A stretch of DNA of 51,518 bases from Caldithrix abyssi (GTDB taxonomy: Bacteria; Calditrichota; Calditrichia; Calditrichales; Calditrichaceae). The notes below the pieces were generated by a model. That model saw nothing but the letters and a program-made list of their open reading frames with translations, made no database searches and had not been told where the DNA came from. The stretch covers positions 1-51,518 of the forward strand of contig DRQG01000071.1 in NCBI GenBank assembly GCA_011369465.1, given 5' to 3'. Position 1 is the first letter of the stretch. Every line of letters starts with the position of its first letter. Shown one piece after another: positions 1 through 7,984 of this stretch. The position numbers and the translations under genes were made by a program.

Positions 1-253
1 GCGGAATCAGTCGAACGCTCATGGTTAGGAGGCTGAACGTTCGGCGGTGGTATCTCAGATATGTCATCCTTCGACATAGCTCAGGATGACATGGTAGCGT
101 CATGGTGAGCAATCCCGCCTAAGCGAGATATGTCAAACTATGACACATTATCCTTCAACATCGCTTTGGATGATAACTCAGCGTCATGGTGAGCCCCGTC
201 GAACCATGGCGCGTTATTCTTCGACTTCGCTCAGGCCTGACGCCTGTCTATAA
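1..253. repeat. Cluster of dispersed palindromic repeats downstream of mdh
   Basis: This gene-free stretch is packed with short palindromes. One perfect 10-bp stem, ATGTCATCCT (61-70) with AGGATGACAT (83-92), encloses a 12-nt loop at 71-82. A second stem, GCGTCATGGT (181-190) with ACCATGGCGC (203-212, one G-U pair), also encloses 12 nt. A decayed copy of the first type lies near 148-175 and another fragment near 217-238. The same modules recur at 33211-33503. They may act as a 3' processing or termination signal for mdh, which ends at 254, but no U-tract terminator is visible. No coding potential was recognised. Confidence 0.75.
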
Positions 254-1210
254 CTACTTTGTCATAGCAATGACTTCATCCTTGGTTTTCTGTACGGATT
301 CCACCGATTTTTTAAAGGCTTCTTTTTCGCTGTCGGTCAAATCCATCTCGATAACCTTTTCCATACCGCCGGCGCCGAGAATGGCCGGAACGCCGATAAA
401 CAAACCATTCACGCCATACTCACCTTCCAGCAGTGCGCTAACGGCCATAATTTTCTTCTTATCAAAAATGATGGCTTCGGCCATTTCCAGCGCGCTCCAG
501 GCGGGCGAAACAAAGGCCGATCCGACGCCCAGCAATTTAACCACTTCACCGCCGGCTTTTCGTGTACGGGCTTCGATGGCGTCCAGTTTTTCCGGGGATA
601 CGAATTTTTCCACGGGCATTCCGGCAATACGGCAGGCCGAGCGGATGGGCAGCATATTATCCCCGTGGCCGCCCAGCACCATCGCTTCCACATTTTCCAC
701 GCTGATGCCGGCTTCCTGCGCGATGAAATAACGATAGCGGGCCGAATCCAGCACACCGGCCATACCGATCAAACGGGCGCGCGAGGGCTGCAAATTCTGA
801 TATAAACGATACACAATGGCGTCCAGGGGATTGGCAATGGAAATCACCATGGCGTCTTTACAAAACTTCTGAATGCCTGCACTTACGGCGTCCGTAATTT
901 TAAGATTGGTGGCCAGCAACTCTTCCCGGGTGGGCAGGGTGCCGTCCGGACGGGTGGTTCGCGGCACGCCGGCGGTGTTGATCACCATATCCGCGCCTTC
1001 GATTACATCATATTCCTTGGATCCTTCCACCTTAATATCGCTGGATATGACCGGTGACCCCTCGGCGATATCCAGGCATTTCCCTTTGGCCAATTCAGGG
1101 CCTTTAACATCTACCAGCGCAACAGTACGAGCCAACCGGCGGCGCACCAGTTCCTGAATGAGTACGCCTCCGATATTTCCGCCTCCGATGACTGCAATTT
1201 TGCTTAGCAT
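254..1210 (-). CDS. mdh: Malate dehydrogenase (NAD-dependent, LDH/MDH family)
   Basis: Cytoplasmic enzyme interconverting malate and oxaloacetate with NAD(H). The 318 residues match the usual family length. Visible signatures are the NAD-binding GGGNIG at 9-14 with the ribose-binding Asp34, substrate Arg residues at 84 and 95, the IANP motif at 125-128, Asp155/Arg158 in the LDSAR segment and the catalytic His182 in VLGGHGD. The ATG at 1210 is preceded by AAGGAG. The active-site loop between Arg84 and Arg95 is about five residues longer than in the usual R-K-P-G-M-S-R version. The gene ends a run nfnA-nfnB-mdh on the same strand (69-bp gap to the gene upstream), suggesting a joint role in balancing NAD(P)H. 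Identity is secure; the kinetic effect of the longer loop is unknown. Confidence 0.95.
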   Translation of the reverse strand: MLSKIAVIGGGNIGGVLIQELVRRRLARTVALVDVKGPELAKGKCLDIAEGSPVISSDIKVEGSKEYDVIEGADMVINTAGVPRTTRPDGTLPTREELLATNLKITDAVSAGIQKFCKDAMVISIANPLDAIVYRLYQNLQPSRARLIGMAGVLDSARYRYFIAQEAGISVENVEAMVLGGHGDNMLPIRSACRIAGMPVEKFVSPEKLDAIEARTRKAGGEVVKLLGVGSAFVSPAWSALEMAEAIIFDKKKIMAVSALLEGEYGVNGLFIGVPAILGAGGMEKVIEMDLTDSEKEAFKKSVESVQKTKDEVIAMTK

Positions 1211-1279
1211 TTTTTGCTCCTTCCCTTTTAAAACTGATATAAAGCGTTAAAAATTCGTATAGTTAATCCAGTCGATTTT

Positions 1280-2710
1280 TTACCATTTTCCTTCCATCAC
1301 ATATTCGTGGATGGCTTTGGCTGCTTTACGGCCGGCGCCCATGGCCAAAATAACCGTAGCACCGCCGGTTACAATATCGCCGCCTGCAAAAACGCCCTTT
1401 TTGGACGTTTTCATAGTTTCACTGTCCACAACAATAGTGCCGCGCTTACTCGTTTCGATCTCAGGTGTGGTTTGCTGAATTAGTGGGTTGGACCCATTGC
1501 CGATTGCCACCACGGCGATGTCGATATCCATAATGTATTCGGATCCTTCAATAGGCACAGGACGACGTCGTCCGGAATCATCCGGTTCGCCCAGTTCCAT
1601 TTTGATCAGTTTTACCGCTTTGAGCCATTCTTTCTCATCGCCGATGAACTCAACCGGATTGGTGAGTATTTTAAACTGCACGCCCTCTTCCTTGGCATGT
1701 TTTACCTCCTCCACACGGGCGGGCATCTCTTTTTCGGAACGGCGGTAAACGATATAGGCGTTTTTGGCGCCCAAGCGCAAAGAGGTACGCACCGCATCCA
1801 TAGCCGTGTTACCGCCGCCGAAAACAGCCACGTTTTTACCCCGGCAATCCAGAATAGGCGAATCGAATTCCGGGAAACGGTAGGCTTTCATCAGATTCAC
1901 GCGGGTTAAAAACTCATTGGCCGAATAGACGCCCACGAGGTTTTCGCCCGGTATTCCCATAAACCAGGGTAAACCGGCGCCCACGCCGACAAATACGGCG
2001 TCATATCCTTCTTCCTGCATTAATTCATCAACCGTGGTAGTGCGTCCTATTACGGCGTCGGTTACGAATTCCACGCCCATTTTTCGCAGGCCGTCAATCT
2101 CTTTACGCACGATTTCTTTCGGTAAACGAAATTCGGGAATGCCGTAAACCAGTACGCCGCCCAGTTCATGCAGAGCTTCGAATACCGTAACTTTGTGCCC
2201 CCACTGCACCAAATCATTGGCGCAGCTCAGCCCGGCCGGTCCGCTGCCTACAATGGCAATCTTTTTACCGGTGGATTTATTTATGGTGGGATATTCGATT
2301 TTTCCCTGTTTGCGTTCATAGTCGGCTACAAAGCGTTCCAGATAACCAATGGCCACCGGTTCGCCTCGTTTCCCCACTACGCAGGCTTGTTCGCATTGTT
2401 CTTCCTGCGGACAAACGCGGCCGCAGATGGCCGGCAAAGCATTATCCTCTTTGATTTTGTGAACGGCACCTAAAAAGTCGCCTTCCGCAATCAAATTGAT
2501 AAAATCCTTGATTTGAATATTGACCGGACACCCCTCCACACAGGATGGTTTGGGGCATTGAATGCAACGCAGGGCTTCTTCCTGAGCCATTTTGGCGGTA
2601 TAACCGAGGTTCACTTCTTCAAAATTTCTGCTTCGTTCCAGCGGGTCCTGTTCAATCATATGATGCCGCGGAATCTTCATTCGTTCTTTTGCTGTCAGTT
2701 GTTGTTGCAT
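1280..2710 (-). CDS. nfnB: NfnB/GltD-like NADPH oxidoreductase, iron-sulfur flavoprotein
   Basis: Resembles the small subunit of glutamate synthase and the large subunit of NfnAB/SudAB. Two tetra-cysteine motifs for [4Fe-4S] clusters lie at C49/C52/C57/C61 and C96/C100/C106/C110. An FAD-binding GSGPAG sits at 155-160 and an NADP-binding GGGNTAMDA at 298-306, followed by YRRSEKEMPAR. The 476-aa length fits. No glutamine-amidotransferase glutamate synthase large subunit is nearby; instead the gene directly upstream encodes the FAD/[2Fe-2S] partner. I therefore favour NADH-dependent reduced ferredoxin:NADP oxidoreductase (flavin-based electron bifurcation) over glutamate synthesis. An annotator may name it gltA or sudA. 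The ATG at 2710 has only a weak ribosome-binding site. Confidence 0.88.
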   Translation of the reverse strand: MQQQLTAKERMKIPRHHMIEQDPLERSRNFEEVNLGYTAKMAQEEALRCIQCPKPSCVEGCPVNIQIKDFINLIAEGDFLGAVHKIKEDNALPAICGRVCPQEEQCEQACVVGKRGEPVAIGYLERFVADYERKQGKIEYPTINKSTGKKIAIVGSGPAGLSCANDLVQWGHKVTVFEALHELGGVLVYGIPEFRLPKEIVRKEIDGLRKMGVEFVTDAVIGRTTTVDELMQEEGYDAVFVGVGAGLPWFMGIPGENLVGVYSANEFLTRVNLMKAYRFPEFDSPILDCRGKNVAVFGGGNTAMDAVRTSLRLGAKNAYIVYRRSEKEMPARVEEVKHAKEEGVQFKILTNPVEFIGDEKEWLKAVKLIKMELGEPDDSGRRRPVPIEGSEYIMDIDIAVVAIGNGSNPLIQQTTPEIETSKRGTIVVDSETMKTSKKGVFAGGDIVTGGATVILAMGAGRKAAKAIHEYVMEGKW

Positions 2711-2911
2711 AGCATCACCATTCGTTTCAGTAAAACTCCTTGTAAATTACAATTTACAACAATCATCAAATAAATTCCGGCTTAGAAATATAAAATTTAG
2801 TTTAACGCATATTGTTATTCGGGCTTATTTTCCAACCCACCCCGGCTCTTCTCCCTTCCCGGAAAAGAGGGGAAATACGTCAACTCTTTGTGGCCGTGTG
2901 AATACACTTTG

Positions 2912-3778
2912 TCAACCGGCATTTTCGATCGCTTCGATTTTTTTATCCAGTTTACATTCGTGTTCAAATTTTTCCAGTGCTTCCTTTTCGTACACACTGT
3001 ACATTTTGTTACGATCAGCCAGGTTATGAAAATCCACACCGTGGGCGTCAAACTCCGGCCCATCCACACAGGCAAACTTGGATTGACCGTTCACGATGAC
3101 CCGGCAGCCCCCGCACATACCCGTGCCGTCCACCATTATGGGGTTCAAACTTACCACGGTTTTAATTCCGTATGGACGGGTGACATCCGCCACGGCCTTC
3201 ATCATGGGAATAGGGCCGATAGCCAGTACAAAATCCAGTTTTTTTCCTTCATCTATCAGGGCTTGCAATTTTTGTGTTACAAAGCCATGGAAACCATAGG
3301 AACCGTCATCTGTTGTGATGTAGGCTTCATCGCTTACCTGTTTCATTTCCTCTTCCAGAATGACCAGGTCTTTGCTGCGGGCGCCGTTTATAGTAATGAC
3401 ATAATTACCGGCTTCTTTGAGCGCTTTGGCTGTGGGATAGGCGATAGCCGTTCCCACGCCTCCGCCGATGCTTACGGCTGTGCCGAATTTCTCAATATGC
3501 GACGGCTCGCCCAATGGGCCTACCACATCCATTATCGTATCCCCTGTTTCTTTTAAATTGAGGGCTTTGGTAGTTTTTCCCACGCCCTGAACCACTATGG
3601 TAATGGTACCTTTTTCCGGATCGGAATCGGCAATGGTTAAGGGAATGCGCTCCCCATGTTCATCCAAACGTATGATGACGAATTGACCGGCTTTGCGCTT
3701 TTTGGCTATGCGGGGAGCCTCGATCTGAAACAGTTTAATATCCTGCGCTAAAAACTCAGCTTTGACAATTTTGAACAT
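2912..3778 (-). CDS. nfnA: NfnA-like ferredoxin-NADP reductase subunit (FAD, [2Fe-2S])
   Basis: This 288-residue protein belongs to the dihydroorotate dehydrogenase electron-transfer/sulfide dehydrogenase beta family. The FAD-binding motif RIPLTIA is at 44-50 and the nucleotide-binding GGGVGTA at 105-111. The [2Fe-2S] ligands are Asp217, Cys222, Cys225 and Cys237 (D-G-T-G-M-C-G-G-C then C-V-D-G-P), the Asp-plus-three-Cys pattern known for NfnA. An upstream GTG at 3784 is in frame, but the ATG at 3778 fits the family N-terminus (MFKIVKAEF). GAGGTGG lies close before it. It is the first gene of the nfnA-nfnB-mdh run and should form a heterodimer with the protein encoded at 1280-2710. About 200 bp separates the two, more than usual for such a pair. 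Confidence 0.9.
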   Translation of the reverse strand: MFKIVKAEFLAQDIKLFQIEAPRIAKKRKAGQFVIIRLDEHGERIPLTIADSDPEKGTITIVVQGVGKTTKALNLKETGDTIMDVVGPLGEPSHIEKFGTAVSIGGGVGTAIAYPTAKALKEAGNYVITINGARSKDLVILEEEMKQVSDEAYITTDDGSYGFHGFVTQKLQALIDEGKKLDFVLAIGPIPMMKAVADVTRPYGIKTVVSLNPIMVDGTGMCGGCRVIVNGQSKFACVDGPEFDAHGVDFHNLADRNKMYSVYEKEALEKFEHECKLDKKIEAIENAG

Positions 3779-3935
3779 AACCACCTCACTCTTTGATATC
3801 CGCTGCTAAATCCACTTTGTATATAGCTGAACTCAATTTTATTAAATTATTCACAATTTTCGTGAAATTACCACGACACTAAATTTACAAAATTTTTTTA
3901 TAAAAAAAGAATTTTTTTGGAGTTAAAAAAGATAA

Positions 3936-5036
3936 TCACAACCGGACAAACATTTTTCCGGCCAGTTGTTTAATAACGCCCAGCAGTTCCAGGGTAAGTA
4001 AGGCAGAGAGGGTTTCCGAGGGGGACAAATCCGCTTTTAAAGCGATTTGATCCACATGCAAAGGTTCGGAATTGAGGATTTCATATACTTCTTTTTCTGT
4101 TCCTTTTAGTTGAGGGGTGGGAGGCTCATTTTTTTCTCTGGGTAGTGACAGATTCAACTGCCCCTGCAATTCTTCCAGTATATCTTCAATGCGGCTGACC
4201 AGTTTGGCGCCGGATTTGATCAGATTGTTCGTGCCGTCGCTCTTTCCCGAAACGATCGAACCCGGTACGGCGAAAACTTCCCGGTTTTGATCGGCGGCGT
4301 AAAAAGCCGTAAGCAGCGCTCCGCTCTTTTCGCCCGCTTCGGTAATCAACACGCCGCTGCTCATACCGCTTATTATACGGTTACGTTTGGGAAAATTACC
4401 GGATTCCGGTTTGGTGCCCATGGGATATTCGCTCATTAGCAAACCGTTTTCGGTGATTTGTTTATACAGCTTTCTGTTTTCGGTCGGATAGATACGATCC
4501 AGGCCGTTGCCAAGCACGGCTATGGTTTTGCCGCCGTTCCGCAGGGCTGTTTGATGGGCCAGCGTATCGATGCCCCGCGCCAAACCGCTGATAATGGCAA
4601 AACCGTTCTGAACCAATTCTCTGGAAAAACGTTCTGTTATCATACGCCCGTATCCGGTAGGATGCCGCGTTCCTACAATGGCAAAAGACGGCGCATCAAG
4701 GCAGGTCAAATCACCTTTTACAAAAAGAAAAGCAGGGGGATCATAAATACTTTTCAGCCGGCCAGGATAATGATCGTCCCAATAGGTAAGTAAATGCACG
4801 CCGTGTTTTTCGATTAGTTTGAGCTGAGTGTTGACAAAATCCGAATCCACACCGCGTTTAATATGGGCGATCGTTTTGCGCTCAACGCCTTCCACTTCCA
4901 TCAAACTGCGTTCGGGAGCGGATATAACCTGTTCCGCCGTTCCGAAGACAGAAATGAGTTTACGCATTTTGGCCGCGCCGATGGAAGGGATGGAATATAA
5001 TCCCAGCAGCGCTTCCACTGAACCTCGATACGACAT
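3936..5036 (-). CDS. dprA: DNA-processing protein DprA
   Basis: Cytoplasmic single-strand DNA-binding protein that loads RecA during natural transformation. The 366 residues show an N-terminal helix-hairpin-helix region (about 1-65), a Rossmann-like core starting with FAIVGTRHPTGYG (118-130), then SGLARGIDTLAH (150-161), FPKRNRIISG (215-224) and TEAGEKSGALLTA (232-244), and a C-terminal winged-helix region (about 305-366). This is the full classical layout. The start ATG at 5036 directly follows the obgE stop codon with no gap, implying translational coupling. An intact dprA hints at DNA uptake, although no competence genes are visible in the window. Confidence 0.95.
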   Translation of the reverse strand: MSYRGSVEALLGLYSIPSIGAAKMRKLISVFGTAEQVISAPERSLMEVEGVERKTIAHIKRGVDSDFVNTQLKLIEKHGVHLLTYWDDHYPGRLKSIYDPPAFLFVKGDLTCLDAPSFAIVGTRHPTGYGRMITERFSRELVQNGFAIISGLARGIDTLAHQTALRNGGKTIAVLGNGLDRIYPTENRKLYKQITENGLLMSEYPMGTKPESGNFPKRNRIISGMSSGVLITEAGEKSGALLTAFYAADQNREVFAVPGSIVSGKSDGTNNLIKSGAKLVSRIEDILEELQGQLNLSLPREKNEPPTPQLKGTEKEVYEILNSEPLHVDQIALKADLSPSETLSALLTLELLGVIKQLAGKMFVRL

Positions 5037-6032
5037 TTATTCGATCTCTTCTTCTTGTTGCGCTTTTTGGATAAGTTCGAAGAAATGATCTTTTAATTGA
5101 TCAATATTAGTATTTGTTGCCGCCGAAATGGCAATCACCGGTAGATTGCCGTCTATCTTTGGTAAATCCTGCGGATTGGTCAACAGGTCTGTTTTGGTTA
5201 GCACGATGAGCGACGGTTTGCGTACCAGACGCTTGCTGAAAGAGTACAATTCATTCCAAAGGGTTTTATATACCGCCTGCGGGTCTTCCTCTGTTACATC
5301 AATCAGAAAAGCCAGCGCCCGGGTGCGTTCTATATGGCGTAAGAACTGAAAACCCAGACCTTTTCCCTCATGAGCGCCTTCGATAAGCCCGGGAATATCG
5401 GCCACAATAAAATTCGTAAATTCCCGATACCTGACAATACCCAGATTAGGCGCCAGTGTTGTGAACGGATAATCGGCTATTTTTGGATGCGCTGCGGAAA
5501 TAGCCGAGAGCAGGGTGGATTTTCCCGCATTAGGCAAACCAACCAGACCGATATCGGCGATCAGTTTAAGTTCCAGTTCTATCCAACGTTCCTGCCCCGG
5601 TTCACCCACTTCCCATTCGCGCGGACTGCGATGGGTTGGTGTGGCAAAACGTGCGTTGCCCTTACCGCCGCGTCCGCCGCGTGCGGCTACATAGGTTTGT
5701 CCGTGTTCCGTAATGTCGGCCAGTATATCCCCACTTTCCGCATCTTTAACCAAGGTACCCAGCGGTACTTTGAGAACAATATCCGCGCCCTTTCTGCCGT
5801 GCTTATTGGAACCCATACCATGCTGTCCTCTTTTGGCCCGATATTCTCTGCGGTACACATAATCCATCAGCGTACGCAATTGACGGTCACCTTTGAGGAT
5901 GATACTGCCGCCGCGTCCGCCGTCGCCTCCGTCCGGGCCGCCTTTGGCCACAAATTTCTCACGATGGAAGCTCATACAGCCGCTTCCGCCCTGCCCGGCC
6001 AGTAAATGTATTTTAACATAATCGATAAACAT
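5037..6032 (-). CDS. obgE: GTPase ObgE/CgtA
   Basis: Ribosome-associated GTPase involved in 50S assembly and stress signalling. The glycine-rich Obg fold fills residues 1-158. The G domain follows: G1 GLPNAGKS at 165-172, G3 DIPGL at 212-216, G4 TKTD at 279-282 and G5 SAA at 303-305. The protein stops at 331 residues after the G domain, so the optional C-terminal OCT domain is absent, as in many bacteria. It is immediately upstream of dprA with no gap. The 123-bp gap before it probably holds the promoter, but no clean consensus was found. Confidence 0.96.
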   Translation of the reverse strand: MFIDYVKIHLLAGQGGSGCMSFHREKFVAKGGPDGGDGGRGGSIILKGDRQLRTLMDYVYRREYRAKRGQHGMGSNKHGRKGADIVLKVPLGTLVKDAESGDILADITEHGQTYVAARGGRGGKGNARFATPTHRSPREWEVGEPGQERWIELELKLIADIGLVGLPNAGKSTLLSAISAAHPKIADYPFTTLAPNLGIVRYREFTNFIVADIPGLIEGAHEGKGLGFQFLRHIERTRALAFLIDVTEEDPQAVYKTLWNELYSFSKRLVRKPSLIVLTKTDLLTNPQDLPKIDGNLPVIAISAATNTNIDQLKDHFFELIQKAQQEEEIE

Positions 6033-6155
6033 GGTTTCTTAATTTTGCTTAAACCGGAGATGGTACATGAGGTATATACAAAAAAATACTTTCTTTTAAA
6101 ATAAACGGCTTTTCAAATGATTCATTACAGTCAACCGATAAGGCAGACGATATTT

Positions 6156-7109
6156 TCACAACCTGCCCACAATGCCGATTCTGTGTATTGCACCGAGCGC
6201 GCCGTAGTTGGAGTAGGAATAATCCACTCTGTATTTATTCCAATAGATGCCCAGTCCGGCGGAGAGGCCGCCAAAACGCTGCGTGTTGTTCGTTTTATGG
6301 TCCTTATTTAAGCCGTTATCGTATCCCAGGCGTAAACGCAGCGATTCGCTTAGACGGAATTCGCCGCCAACGGAAAAATCCTTAAAATAATCACCCAAAC
6401 TTTCCCGCGGCTCATTCAGATTACGCAGACTTACCGACCATTCCAGCGGTAAATGAGCCAGTATTTTGCTGACTCCCAAATTCAGGCTCATCGGCAGTGG
6501 TTCTTTAGGCCCGGCATAAGTTTCGAAATTTGTTCCTAAATTAAGCAAGGTAACTGCAAAATACAGGTTATCTTCAAAAGGGGCGGCGTACATCAAGCCA
6601 AAATCCGCGGCAACCGCCGATGCGTTGTAGTTTTCGATCCTGGAAAAGGCATATTTAATATTTACGCCATACGAAAAATTCTTATCCAGATGATCGGACA
6701 ATCCAACGGCTAAAGCAAAATCATTTGCGCTGAATGTGTTGCCCGTTTTTTCGGCAAACCGGTTGGTCTCTTCCAGATTCCCGTAATCGAAATAGGTAAC
6801 CGCAACCGATAGAATACCCAGCCCTTTTACGGGTCGCGCGTATGCCGCCAAACCACCGTTGATATCCAACAGATAGTTACTGTAATAAAATACGAACTGT
6901 TGGTTTTCCGCAAATACCATACCGGCCGGATTGGTAAGGACGGTTCCCACATCTCCCCTTGCCGTTAAAAATGCCCCCGATGTGGCCGAAGTTCGCGGAC
7001 TGAAATCGGTTCGTAAAAATTCGAAGCCTGCTGTCAGGCGCCCTCCGGCAAAAAGATTTCCACCGAGGACCAGAAGTAATATTATATATCGCAACATAAA
7101 ATGACGCAT
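6156..7109 (-). CDS. PorQ-like outer-membrane barrel of the PorV/PorQ family
   Basis: A 317-residue protein with a hydrophobic signal peptide (about 1-21, ending NLFAGG) followed by a beta-rich sequence. It carries the family pattern of an early NPAG segment (TNPAGMVF near 58-65), alternating aromatic strands and a C-terminal strand. The stretch AVTYFDYGNLEETNRF near 102-117 resembles PorQ of the type IX secretion system. PorQ and PorV relatives act in the outer membrane. Its ATG (7109) lies 3 bp after the murI stop, with TGAGGTAA as ribosome-binding site inside the murI end, so it is likely translated from an amidase-murI-porQ message. The distinction between PorQ and another PorV/PorQ family member needs a profile search. 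Confidence 0.75.
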   Translation of the reverse strand: MRHFMLRYIILLLVLGGNLFAGGRLTAGFEFLRTDFSPRTSATSGAFLTARGDVGTVLTNPAGMVFAENQQFVFYYSNYLLDINGGLAAYARPVKGLGILSVAVTYFDYGNLEETNRFAEKTGNTFSANDFALAVGLSDHLDKNFSYGVNIKYAFSRIENYNASAVAADFGLMYAAPFEDNLYFAVTLLNLGTNFETYAGPKEPLPMSLNLGVSKILAHLPLEWSVSLRNLNEPRESLGDYFKDFSVGGEFRLSESLRLRLGYDNGLNKDHKTNNTQRFGGLSAGLGIYWNKYRVDYSYSNYGALGAIHRIGIVGRL

Positions 7110-7112
7110 GGA

Positions 7113-7982
7113 TTACCTCATATTGGCTAAATTATTTTCTGCTTTATGCATATTTGCAGGAAAACCGCTCTGGACAAGGAATTGATCGAAATCAACCCGT
7201 TCCACATTGGTGAGCGGTCTGCCAAGAAACCGGGAACCGATTTCCTCGAATTTGGCTGGTATATCGCTTACAAAAAACCGATCTTCGCCCGTTTTTTCTC
7301 CGGATATATTCAACAAGCCTTTTTCTGCGAGAAGCTGTTGCACTACCTTTGCCGTTTCCTTTCCGGAATCAATCAATTGTACCTTATCGCCCACAACCCT
7401 TTGGATGGTTTCTTCCAGCAACGGATAATGGGTACAGCCCAGGATCAATGTATCAATATGATTGTCCATCAATCCCTTAAAGTATTTACGCATTGTCAGC
7501 ACGGTAACTTCATCATCCAGCCAGCCTTCCTCTACCAGCGGCACCAGCAAAGGACAGGGTTGGCCCAACACACGGATGTTGCGATCCAGTTTAGCAATTT
7601 CACTTGCGTAAGAACCGCTGTTGATGGTGGCCGTGGTACCGATGACCCCCACTGTATTGTTTTTTGTTAGTCCGGCAGCAGATACAGCGCCCGGTTCCAC
7701 CACACCGACCACCGGTATATCCAGATTTCGGCGCAGTACATCCATCGCCAGGGACGAAGCGGTGTTACAGGCCACAACAACCAGCTTGATGTCAAATTGC
7801 ATCAGAAACGCCGCATCTTCCAACGCATATTGTTCAATAAGGCGTTTTGACTTGGTACCGTATGGAATGCGCGCCGTATCGCCAAAATAGATAAGCTGCT
7901 CGTCTGGCAGCAATTTCATGAGCTGCTTTACAACAGTAAGCCCACCAATACCCGAGTCAAAAATACCTATTGGTTTCCGCAT
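7113..7982 (-). CDS. murI: Glutamate racemase
   Basis: Cytoplasmic cofactor-independent racemase making D-glutamate for peptidoglycan. The 289-residue protein shows the N-terminal FDSGIGG (8-14), the first catalytic cysteine Cys72 in VACNTAS and the second, Cys183, in GCTHYP. The C-terminus is longer than the minimal family core by about 20-25 residues. It starts 2 bp after the end of the cell-wall amidase gene and is followed within 3 bp by the PorQ-like gene, giving a tight envelope operon. Confidence 0.96.
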   Translation of the reverse strand: MRKPIGIFDSGIGGLTVVKQLMKLLPDEQLIYFGDTARIPYGTKSKRLIEQYALEDAAFLMQFDIKLVVVACNTASSLAMDVLRRNLDIPVVGVVEPGAVSAAGLTKNNTVGVIGTTATINSGSYASEIAKLDRNIRVLGQPCPLLVPLVEEGWLDDEVTVLTMRKYFKGLMDNHIDTLILGCTHYPLLEETIQRVVGDKVQLIDSGKETAKVVQQLLAEKGLLNISGEKTGEDRFFVSDIPAKFEEIGSRFLGRPLTNVERVDFDQFLVQSGFPANMHKAENNLANMR

Positions 7983-7984
7983 AA

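Noticed and set aside
186-731. Plus-strand open frame of 181 codons over the mdh 3' part
   Set aside because: It is antisense to a complete malate dehydrogenase with all catalytic residues, has no ribosome-binding site and a Ser/Pro-rich shadow composition.
1280-2710. Functional assignment as glutamate synthase small subunit
   Set aside because: No large subunit is nearby and the upstream gene encodes the NfnA/SudB-type partner with an Asp-Cys3 [2Fe-2S] site, so NfnB is the better reading, although the glutamate synthase name may appear in automatic annotation.
2888-3556. Plus-strand open frame of 222 codons opposite nfnA
   Set aside because: Antisense to the well-supported nfnA gene; His/Phe-rich shadow composition and no family resemblance.
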